A stretch of DNA of 64,000 bases, taken from Tetmemena sp. SeJ-2015. Lineage: Eukaryota > Ciliophora > Spirotrichea > Sporadotrichida > Oxytrichidae. The stretch covers positions 1-64,000 of the forward strand of contig JAJKFJ010021829.1 of the NCBI GenBank assembly GCA_027382625.1, in the 5' to 3' direction. The position numbers and the translations under genes are program-made. The notes under the pieces were generated by a model. That model saw only the letters and a list, made by a program, of their open reading frames with translations, ran no database searches and had not been told where the DNA came from. Positions 54,801 to 64,000 of the stretch are shown here, piece by piece (the first letter of the stretch is position 1; the number at the start of each line of letters is the position of its first letter).

Positions 54801-55536
54801 TCTTGGTATGCTTATATGTATTAGTATTTGTTGGTCATGTACTCTAAAATGATGCTCTTTACTTTATTCTGATCAGAGAGAATACTCTTCAAAAGCTTTC
54901 TTTAAAATGGCTTTACCAATTTAATAAATTAATTCATTTTGAGTGAAAAAATATAGATTGAGGTATTTAATCTTTCAGATATAAATAAATAACTTTTATG
55001 ATGTGATTACGTATAAAAATCATTTCTAGAGTGCTCTTAATCAAGAAGCTAATACTCGTCTCTCAAGCCAACCAGATGATAGTGCTTATCAGTAAGCAAC
55101 ATCCTTGCTGAGAGCCCATGGAAAGTCCCTATCCAATCTGAATTTTTAATAACTTTTAAAATATATTAAATAAGAGGAGCTGTTTGAATGACCCTGGAGG
55201 TCTCTTTTATAAAATGATAATTAAACTTTTTTAAAACTTCTTTTAGTTAGCGTTTCTGCCCTATGAGCCATAGCTTGAGCAGCCTTGTTAGTAAAGGTGA
55301 CTGCTAGTATCTCCTTTTAGCTTACGTACTTAGTGTTAATTAGATGTGCGTACTTGCTCATAATAGTCTGAGTCTTGCCAGTACCCACTCCCGCCAAAAT
55401 CAGCAAGGGCCTTCATTATAGGATTATTGCTCTTTCTTACTGCTCATTTAATTTGACTGGGATCTCAATCTCAATGGCTCTTATTTTGTGACGTTAGAAG
55501 AGGATTACCTAGAATCAGAGTTGCTCTCTGTTGCAT
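51804..55536 (-). pseudogene. UvrD/PcrA-type SF1 helicase, near-complete unit A with frameshifts
   Basis: All regions are recognisable from right to left: EQQERAIIL then Walker A PLLILAGVGTGKTQTIMSK (55360-55420), AVTFTNKAAQAMAHRAE, YILVDEVQDLNHVQQEWLKL, LTCVGDDDQMVYGFRGATGN, TIKLEQNYR, 2B-like DPEIKLALGFLQLLYDPEGS, VPGVGKKTVQELVYLAHNLS, and motifs V-VI LEFDYVFLPLWNEGEIPFRY, EEERRLAFVALTRVRK; TGA 51804-51806. One base appears missing before Walker A (about 55405) and one before motif III (about 54300), and a TGA precedes the P-loop. No equivalent of RSTxKILxAAN was found. A decayed copy, or one with assembly indels. Confidence 0.65.
53099..53113. other. IES, 15 nt, pointer AGAA (minus strand)
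   Basis: TTCT on the + strand at 53099-53102 and 53114-53117. Removes an in-frame TGA and gives CLIRHPEQIIYSSEGSDRLF in helicase unit A. Confidence 0.5.
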
Positions 55537-55792
55537 AAGATTTTCTAATGTACTGAGGTTAAATATAGAAAATTAATTGTATTTCTAAAAAAAGGTTACT
55601 GTTTTTAGTGATGCTCTATATGATGCTGATGCTGATGATGGAATTAATTTTTGCTTTTATTCTTATTTTTGTTCTTATTACGCGCCATTTTATCCAAATT
55701 AATTCAATCTATCAATCTTTGAAATATTTTTACCATTTTAGATTGATAAAAGTTGCTATTTTAGAATCAATAAATTTATTATGGTTTTAACT

Positions 55793-58700
55793 TCATTTGA
55801 TTTTGTCATAAATAGTAGTTTTTATAGGAGAAATCCTTCTTAGTTTCTCTAAATTGCATTTATTCGGTGCATTCTTTTAAGAAACGAGACTTCTTGAACT
55901 AGTCTAAAATAGAAAAAATAGTCGAAGCCAACTTCTTCTGTATCTTAAAATATTCAATAGAGAGATGTAAAAATAAGGATTGAATCATGAGCGAATCTGT
56001 GATTGCTAATCCAGAGGTATCTTCTGGCCCGAGTGATGCCCACAAAAGCAAGTCTTCTCTCTTCCTCGACTCTCTCCAAATTTCCTTGTTCGGATTAGAA
56101 GAGCATGGGTACGCTACCCTCTTGCCAGAAAGGTAAATACACGCTCATAAATTCCAGACCCTTGCTAGAGTGGAGAGTCATCACTTTCACTGAAGTGTGA
56201 TCGTCTGAATCCGTCTCTCCTCGGAAAAGACTAATATGATGAAGGAACTCATCTACCGTCTCAAACTATTTAGTTAGCTGTAATAGCTTCAGGGCATTAA
56301 ACTTAACTATATTATAATTGCAACTTCATCTTTTAGAGTCTATCAACTGTGGGCTTGTTCGCAGCAAGACTCTCTATTTAAACTTTGATGAGAGAAAGAT
56401 TTGAGATTAATTTATATATCTTATAAGTTTATGTGAAGTACTAAGTGTCTTCAAGATATTATAGAAGCTAGGCGAGTCCCTAGTCTTTATATTTGCTGAT
56501 TGAGCTCATCAATTAAGTTAAAATTAATTAGGAGAGGGATTTATACTATGGTTTTGTGAGTTTCTTGAGGTCTGTGAGTATGGTATCGCCACTCTCCTTT
56601 TTATTTTCCTCTTTTGGCTTCTTAGTTTTTGAAGATAATTGATCTCTCTCAAACTTTTTAATAAGTGCTTTTAAATTTCTCTTTGACTGCTCTTTATCAA
56701 GCAATTTTCCATTTTTACTTTCCTCTGTTTACTCCTCTAATTAAAATTAAGGCATTTAATTGGTTAAAAGCAGCACTTCGCTTATGGCCGTAATCTTCAT
56801 TGTTTTTAAATCTCATTATTTTTGTATTTATTTTATTAAAATAATAGATTAATAAGTTTAATAATCTTAATAAATGTCAAAAAAATACTTTTTAAATTTT
56901 TTTCCTTGTTATTATTTCTCGATAAGGTTTTAGTTTCTTTCTTTTTGCTTTCATATTTCAAGATTTGCAACTTACATAGACTGAACATACTATTCACAAT
57001 GTTATTTTTAATTAGTATGATTTGTTGTCAATTTAAATCAATTGAGATAGAGATGCTTATGGTGAAAACAACTCTTTTATTAATTTTTTTATAATTTGGA
57101 AGTTATAAATTAAATTTTTATAACTCTTCATACTTTTATACTACGAATCATTTTTCATTAAAAATTTTCTTTCAGTATTTTTGCTAATTGGCATCTTTTC
57201 AGCTGCTAAAAGAAAATTTATTTGCTAAGCTTAAACAAAGTTTTTTTTTTAAATAAAATATTAAAAATAAAATTGCGCTCTTAAAATGCTTAAATTTTAT
57301 GAAAGCTTTATTTTTGAAAGGTTGTTGATTTAATTAACACTTTGCCTCATCATAATTTAAATCTAACTAATATTAAAATACTTCTATTACTTTCAAGGCA
57401 CTCTTCTCTCATTCATTAAAAGGGAAAATTATCCTTTTATCTATGAAAAAAAACATTTTTACATCAATAATTTTGTGTGTTTAGATTGCTTGCAGAGTCT
57501 CTTTTCCAAAGCCATCAAATTTAGTTTTTAAAAAGCAGAATTAAGTGTTGATTAAATTTCTCGAGTAAATTGACCCAAGTTTAATCATCCTCTGGTTTGT
57601 AAAGTACTCTGATATAGTCCAGTGCTAAGCTTACTTCCTTCAGTTCCAAAAAAGATTGCTTGTTCAAACTTAAATTATAAGGGATTTTCTCAATGATTAT
57701 AATAATAGAATTATAAGATGAATATATATCGAAAATAAAAAAATCATTTATAGTTGCTCTTCGAAATCTTATGCCTGTCTATTAGTTCTTGTCAAAATGG
57801 CTATGTCCTAGGGCTTTTAAACTCCCGAAGAGAGCTTTTTCTTAATATTCTTTACTATAGCTGCTATCTCCTCTTTTTTCAAAAAAATATTTAACCCTTA
57901 ATAAATTATAGTTCTCTTGCTTATTTAAGAAGTCTCTGTACATTAACTGGGTCTCCTTAATGGTTATTGGTCCTCAGTATTTTTTATTTTCTTTTTAAGT
58001 TCATGCTAATCAAACTATTTGCTGCATCCAGGATTTTCTGAGTTGATCGATAATTTACTCAAAATTAATTTTTAATAATTATTTAAATTAAAAAATAAAG
58101 TACAATTTAAGTTAAAAATGAAGATTTTAAACTGCTTAATCTTTAACATTTATACTAAATGTTAATTTTACAGTTCCCCATTTTTGCAATCTTAGTTAAG
58201 CGATAATTCTGTTCTAGTTTTATGGTGTGAGTTTGAGAAAAGTGCTTTTCAAAATTCAAAATGAAATCTCCAGCTGCTCCTCTGAAGCCATACACCATCT
58301 AGTCATCATCTCCCACGCAAGTCAGGTGAGGGTTGTCTTCCCAACTACCAGTTTCAGCCACTCTTGCTGAACGTAGTTTAGATCCTACACCTCGTCCACC
58401 AAAATGTACTTGAATTGGGAGCGAAACTTTTCCAATGTTTCGGGATGGAATTTGAAGATGTCAACCATATAATAATTTATGAAAGCTTAAGAATTGAATT
58501 AACATATACATGAGAAGGTCCCCAAAATCTATGAGATTATCTTTACGCATAGATTCCTAGTAGAGTTCATAGACGTTCAAGAAAACTATCTCATCAAACT
58601 CATCGATGTCTTCAGGAATATCGTGATGAGGCTTGATAAGTTTGCTAATAAAAAGCAAAAGACAATTGTTTAAATTTACTCTTTAGGTTGTCAATTGATT

Positions 58701-59765
58701 TTGCAATTTTAGAATATGGCACCGAAACCTTTCCCTTTAAGGCTGCAAGTTGTTGATAGTTAAACCTTTTAAAACATTCTAAGAAAAATTATTTCCGATA
58801 TGATATTATTTTTTAATCAACAAAATCTCTTTAATTATTTTTCATTTTTAGGTTTATGGTTCCTTTATGAAGGCTAAGCTAACAGTAGCTGTTTCTATTC
58901 ATATTGACAAATGAGGTCCCTGACAGCATCTTGGTTGGCTAACACTTTCTTTACTTGCATATTAAAAATAGACATGCTTCCTTTGCTTCACCTAAGATAA
59001 GAGGTGATAGTCAGGCTTCAAGCCAACCTTGCTGAAATTACCATTTTCTGTCAGCATCTTACCGCATAGACTGTGAAAAGTACCTATCCAATTACAATTT
59101 AAATAGAGAAGCTTTTATAATTCTTATAATGATTACCAGGTAGTCTTCTTTAAGCACGAAATAGATAAATTAGAGTTATAAGCTAGGAATTCAGCCCTCT
59201 GTTTCATTTGATTGGAAGCTTTGTTTGTAAAGGTAACAGCAAGGATATTTTCCTGTGTTATCTTAAACTCACTCTGATTCATGATTAGGTAGGCGTACTT
59301 TAAAAAACTCAGTCTATATATTGATTTACTTACTTGCTCATGAGTGTTTGAGTTTTTCCAGTACCCACCCCGCCAAAATGAGGAGAGGTTTCTCGTTATA
59401 ATCAATCGCACTTTTTTGTTGTATATTAAGTTTCTTGAATTCTGAGTGTGTATTTATTAAATTTGAGAGCTACTCATTCTTCAGCTTAGGTTCCTCTGCT
59501 TTAAGTGCGTTTATGGCCTGATGAAAGATCGGAAACAAATTTAAATTCAAAGTAAGAATAATTATTGACATAGACTTCTAATTTTGCTCTTGATCGGGAT
59601 GTATAAGCTATTCTTGCTTAACTTGGGGCTATTTTGACCTTCTTGAGGGTGATTTCTTCATTGTTAAACTTTAAAATAAGTGGATTCCTTTAACTTGACA
59701 AATTTGAATTTATCTTCAAATCTAGATTAAAATGTCGATTTATGAATAGTTAAGTTATAATTCAT
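55793..59765 (-). pseudogene. UvrD/PcrA-type SF1 helicase, near-complete unit B with frameshifts
   Basis: Possible ATG with complement 59763-59765 (MNYNLTIHKSTFQSRFEDKF). Then KLNIQQKSAIDYNEKPLLIL; the Walker A region (59356-59376) reads as AG then GWVLEKL because one G is missing compared with units Z and A. Then ILAVTFTNKASNQMKQRAEF, the DEVQDLN Walker B (about 58380-58400), a second one-base loss before LTCVGDDDQMVYGFRGAAGD, TIKLEQNYRS joined by an AATTATCG insert to TQKILDAANSLIS, YIRVLYKPEDD, and motifs V-VI VKVMTLHSSKGLEFMSVYLP and EEERRLAFVGITRARR; TGA 55793-55795. Without a P-loop it could not hydrolyse ATP. Confidence 0.65.
58048..58200. other. IES, 153 nt, pointer AATTATCG (minus strand)
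   Basis: CGATAATT on the + strand at 58048-58055 and 58201-58208. Removal joins KLEQNY to RSTQKILDAANSL, rebuilding the conserved UvrD motif IV of unit B. Confidence 0.85.
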
Positions 59766-60103
59766 GATTATGGGACGAGATTTTTATTAAAAAAACTATA
59801 ACTTTGGCTTATTGCTCTGATATAAATTGTTATTTATTTTCTTGATTTAGTCATCAATTGATTATCTTAATGAATAAATTGTTACGCATCCTCAATTATT
59901 ATATCCTTATTATAATATAATCGCTACTAGAGATATGGATTTAAGAGCACTGATATTGATAAGAAAACTAATATTTTAATCAACAAATCACTAGTCATAA
60001 AAATTCAACAGAGAAACGCAAATATGGCAAAAATAGATAAATTTTATAAAATCAATTCAGCTTCAAATTTCAGATTGCATCTTGATCATTTTCAGGCCAC
60101 ATT

Positions 60104-61990
60104 TCATTCAAAAATTGAGAGTGCTGCTCTTACTTTGTCCTAAAGAAGTCTTATAAAATATAAACTATTGGCTTCTGTTTGAGAGTGATAGCTGAGGGTG
60201 AGCAGCTTCCGAGCTCTAGTGGCTCCCACGAACGCAATCCTTCTCTCTTCCTCAATATCCACTTCCTCGTTGTCTCTTGTGAATTAGAGGGGACACGAAC
60301 CTTGTATCATGAATGGCAAGTACACATGATTGAACTCAAGGCCCTTGCTAGCATGGATCGACATGACCTTCACCGTCTTTGAATCAGATTTTTCTGCCTC
60401 TCCACTAAAGAGTGTAATGTGCTGAAAGAATTCTTCAACATCATCAAACTCTTTTGCAATGTCTAATAAACATCGAACATTTCCCTCCAACTTAAATAGA
60501 ATTATAAGATATTATAGATAATTAATAACTTTGGAAGATTGTTATCTTTCTTGCTAGAGAGTTTCTTAAGACAATCGTAGAACTTAGAATCCCGCAAGAA
60601 CCAATCTAAGTTAGCAGTTGTCGCCTTTTTATACTTATCTCTTGCCTTCAATATCTGAGAAGTATAAAATTATAACTCCAATTTTATCAATAGTGCTTCA
60701 AGTATTTTGAATTACTTTGCATTCAACTTGAAGTCCATTTCGATGCAAGCTAATTTTTATGGCGACTTAGATTGGGGATCTGGAACTGCTCCTTGCTTGT
60801 CTTTTGTGGACTCTTAGAGAGTAATATTTTGCAGCAACAGATTCTTGTTCATCTAAACCACTGCAGGGTCATGCGACAGATCGTTTCCAGCTTCCTCCTC
60901 TTCATCCTCAAAATCTTAGAAAACCTCATCTTTGAGAAGGTTTGAATTTTTGACCTCTCGACTTGCGCTAGCTTACTTTAGCTCTTCCTCCTTAAATCAA
61001 GCTTTATAAATGCTTTCAATATATCCTGAATAGTACTTCCACCCGGAGTCTAGGCTGAACTTAGTTTGTTCGTGAAAAATCCGATCTGTTTTTGAGCGAT
61101 TCTCTCTTGTCTCTCAAGCTTATTGACTTCTTTAGCTGATCTCTTGATGGAAAGAAATGAAACCAGCTGAGTCTAGTGAAGAGGAGCCATCTTCAAAATT
61201 TGATTTGAGTTATGCCCAGCCTATCTCTTGTACTGGACAGGGGTACCTTAATTTTGTAGCTTCGATTGAAGTGTCTCTGCTCTAAAAAGATTTGAGGACT
61301 TTTTCTTGTTTCCATTCAAATACTTTTCCACCAGATACTGGCAAATCAAATAAAATGTTTAGGATGCCCACATCATGATCAATATATAATTAAAGATCTA
61401 AGGCGTACTTCTTAATCTCAGAGCAAGCCTTCTTTCCAAATCCCTCAAGCTAAATATTATAAACATTTTAAAGCGAGTCTATCACCTAAGTCCATGCGTA
61501 ATTGTCAAAGGGTTTGAAGAGGATATTTAAGAAACTTAGAGCAAGATTCACTTCTTTCTAATCTAAGAAGCACTTTTTGTTAGCAGCTAATTCATAAGGG
61601 ATTTTTTGCATGATTATTGCCAATGTAATCATGTTAACTTTTATAAAGTAAATTTTAAGTATAATAAATTACAATAGCTCTTTCTCAAGTTCCTTTCCAT
61701 CAGCATTTTTCCTAGTCAAGATGGCTATCTCATCTGGTCTCTCCTATTTCTAGTCTATGATTTCTTTGATCTCGTGAACTATGGATTTTATCTCCTCTTT
61801 TTAATCTAACTAAGTAAACTTCAAATGAAGAATTTAATTCTTTTTTGTCAAGATATGCAGTGCACTAAACCTAATTTCCATCTTAATTTTAAGTCCAGAG
61901 CTTCTTTCCCCTTCTCTTTTGGTTTTGAGAGATGAGATTATTTGCTGCCTCTAGAATGCTCTTAGTTGAGCGAAACAATAAATCTACCTT
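60104..61990 (-). CDS. UvrD/PcrA-type SF1 helicase, C-terminal half only (unit U3)
   Basis: Starts abruptly at LLFRSTKSILEAANNLISSL (about 61985), i.e. the second half of motif IV, then EIKSIVHEIKEIIDQKQERP, DEIAILTRKNADGKELEKEL, LALSFLNILFKPFDNYAWTQ, LEGFGKKACSEIKKYALDL, a variable acidic insert (VFQDFEDEEEEAGNDLSHDP), and intact motifs V-VI TVKVMSIHASKGLEFNHVYL, DIEEERRIAFVGATRARKLL; TGA 60104-60106. It has no Walker A or B in this window to its right, where unrelated + strand sequence starts at 62111. What it lacks is almost exactly what unit Z has. Confidence 0.75.
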
Positions 61991-62110
61991 TAATTTCCAT
62001 TAATATAATGAAATAGATAGGAATCATTTATATATTGAGAGTTGAAACATTTTATTAGATCAATTTAATTGGATTTCGCTCTATCAAATTTCATATATTA
62101 GGATTATTAT

Positions 62111-64000
62111 AAATGGGAGTGTGTTAGTCCTGTACAAGCAGGCACAAAGAAGAAGAGGATGAGAAATTGGCCTAAACTATCAACAACGATTTTCAATGAA
62201 GTTTCATGCCAGTAAACTATTTCACTCTCTTTATTTCTTTAACTCTAGGGCTGAGGAATGCAACAAAGACAGGTGTGAAGATCAGCAACAAGTGCCCACC
62301 AAATATTTCCACAAGCTCTGTAAACCAGTCCTATCTCTCTAGTTCACAATTCCCTGCCATGAATACAAGCGTTTTCAATCAAGAGACAGAGACTAATTAA
62401 ACCACTCACACTCAATCGAATGAACTATAGGTCTCTCCAAAGGCTAGACTAGCTAAATCTAGTTGGAATATTAAAACTGCTTCAATGACTTGATGAACTG
62501 TGGAGGGGTATAAATCAAAAATGAAAAAAATTAGACCCGTGAGACTTTTTAAAAAAGAAATTAGGACGAATAAGAATACAATTTAAATTAAAATATGAGG
62601 GGAAAATTTAATTCGTTTATTGAAAATACCCTTTGATTTATGACATAATTTTTAGTTACTCTGTTTATATTTTTCAAAATACTAGACAAAACCAATATAA
62701 ATAGTGAGTGTAATTTAGAAATGTATCCTCTATATAAAATAGAGAAGATCCTAATTAAATCAGTAACTTTAATGACTTTACAATAAGGCAGAAGCATACT
62801 AGAGACTCATAAGCACAATCTGGTGATAGATCAAACACCAATCAAAGTGAAACTCCTCAAATAAATTTTCAGTTAATTATTTTCAAGATCTATCAGCCTA
62901 AAACTTAACGAGCTAAGGACTGCAATAGATAGTGAGTAACTTGAGTAGCTCGAAGAATGAAGCTGTCAAAAAATTGACACTGAAGAAAAAGCAGTCAAAA
63001 TAGAAATCAGGTAGTGGCTTTAACTCATAGCCAAAGCAGTAAAGGTAAAAGCAAAGTACAAAGAAGGCTGCTACTATTTCCATTGACCTTATTTAATATA
63101 CAAATAAATATTGTGAATAAATTTTATCACTCCTAGTTAAGCAGCAGAATAAGAAAGCAAAAGTATGGCAGAGTCTCAAGGAGTCAACAGTGAGGAGTGC
63201 TCTGATAGTGAACTTTCAGATGGGGGCCTTAATCAAGAAATTGAGAACTTCAATATGCGGTATACCCCCAAGTAGAGTTATAGATTAACGAACAGTTTTC
63301 TCGAAAATTAGACTGTGCCTGGGGAGTAAGACGAGTCTTAAGCCTCGAGAATTTACCCAAGCAGAGAATTTTGCAAGACTTCCATTAGTGGTAAGTCTTC
63401 CTTGGATAAAACTGCAATATCTTTATACCCTATGTTTCTTAAACTGAAGAGAACGAGTAGGATTTCCTGAATGACTATTTGATGAAGAGCAAGATTTCCT
63501 TGGGCAGTCAAATTTTAGGAGTAGGGAAGAATAATAGCATCCGCATAAATAAATTGGGCTAAAGCCAAGATCAGAAGAGAATCTTTCACAGCCAATCTCT
63601 TTCTTTCTAGAATGATAGTGCTGGTGATTATATGGCAAGACCAGAGTCTAATCTATCCTCAAACATAGACACTTCCATCTAGCTAGACCTTAATGACATT
63701 CAAGTAGGTCACTCTAAGTTTGGCTTAGCGAATACAGTCTCAAACAAAAACTCCTCTTAGAAAAAGCCTAAAAAGGGAAAGCCATCAATTTTTGGCAAGT
63801 TTGAAAAGGTAGATAGGTCGGCTTAAATACTCCAAAGATTCAAGAACTAGAGTTCAGCTAGCAAGAGTGGTAACAGCAGTGGCTTGAAAGGATTCTCACC
63901 CGAGGGTTATATGATGCCTGATGAGGATGATTCTACAAATTTATAGACAAGGAACACTCTTCAACCTGTAGCGAAGCAGTTATTTATTGGCTAGTAAGAT
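62111..64000 (+). CDS. Disordered protein with N-myristoylation-type start (partial)
   Basis: ATG near 62113: MGVCQSCTSRHKEEEDEKLA, i.e. Gly2 plus Cys4/Cys7, a pattern suited to N-myristoylation and palmitoylation. Further blocks in changing frames: GLRNATKTGVKISNKCPPNI, FPAMNTSVFNQETETNQTTH, NLSSSKNEAVKKLTLKKKQS, AEQESKSMAESQGVNSEECS, TPKQSYRLTNSFLENQTVPG, EENEQDFLNDYLMKSKISLG, SNLSSNIDTSIQLDLNDIQV, KKPKKGKPSIFGKFEKVDRS, EGYMMPDEDDSTNLQTRNTL, still open at the window edge. Interrupted by AT-rich inserts at 62510-62790, 63080-63130 and about 63395-63430. Unknown function; probable membrane-anchored scaffold. Confidence 0.55.

Noticed and set aside
50470..61990. Recent bacterial contamination or transfer for the UvrD-type helicases
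   Set aside because: The units use TAG/TAA as Gln and contain pointer-type inserts, so they are native ciliate sequence; an ancient origin cannot be judged here.
1..64000. tRNA, rRNA, CRISPR array, bacterial promoters or Shine-Dalgarno sites
   Set aside because: No cloverleaf, rRNA core motif or spaced repeat array was seen, and the eukaryotic context makes bacterial signals meaningless.

Overview
ORGANISM AND MOLECULE. The window reads as germline (micronuclear) DNA of a spirotrich ciliate of the Oxytricha/Stylonychia kind. (i) Conserved proteins read through only if TAA and TAG are glutamine and TGA is the sole stop. (ii) Recognisable genes are broken every few hundred bases by short AT-rich inserts bounded by 2-12 bp direct repeats ('pointers'). 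Deleting one repeat plus the insert restores the conserved frame. Three genes act as internal controls because the arithmetic closes: IFT80 (772 aa after 3 deletions), SR140/U2SURP (1034 aa after 5) and an 88-aa gene (1 deletion plus 1 intron). (iii) A G4T4 telomere-repeat transposon end of the TBE type is present. True GT-AG introns (38-70 nt) also occur. Most ATG-to-stop ORFs under the standard code are fragments or shadows.

LAYOUT. 1-5880 is transposon-rich DNA. It holds TBE-like ends at about 829, 2526 and 5806, a zinc-finger ORF piece, a kinase-like ORF, and an embedded minus-strand 88-aa gene; most of it looks like one 5.2 kb eliminated segment inside a cation-channel gene. 5879-7651: TRP/polycystin-like channel (+). 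9244-9734: calmodulin-like protein (+). 9877-13204: SR140 (+). 13452-14194: unknown (+). 14231-15780: acidic/Q-rich unknown (-). 15858-21442: large Q/S/N-rich unknown (+). 21653-22889: two-TM protein (-). About 22950-30290: giant LamG/REJ-like/GPS receptor (-). 30609-32995: IFT80 (+). 33341-36045: S/T/Q-rich unknown (+). 36850-41467: Q/N-rich block leading into a TBC Rab-GAP (+). 41899-45250: Q/N/S-rich unknown (+). 45262-47091, 47340-49158 and about 49330-50239: minus-strand unknown or coiled-coil genes. About 50470-61990: a tandem array of UvrD/PcrA-type SF1 helicase units (-), being an N-half, two near-complete units with single-base frameshifts, and a C-half. 62111-64000: N-myristoylation-type disordered protein (+), running off the edge.

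HOW IT FITS. There is no operon logic. Each gene probably ends up on its own small somatic chromosome after the inserts are spliced out of the DNA. The unifying system is programmed DNA elimination: the transposon, the nested gene and possibly the helicase halves sit in or around segments that would be removed or re-ordered. Names are given only where motifs support them. Edges of genes whose ends I could not resolve are approximate.
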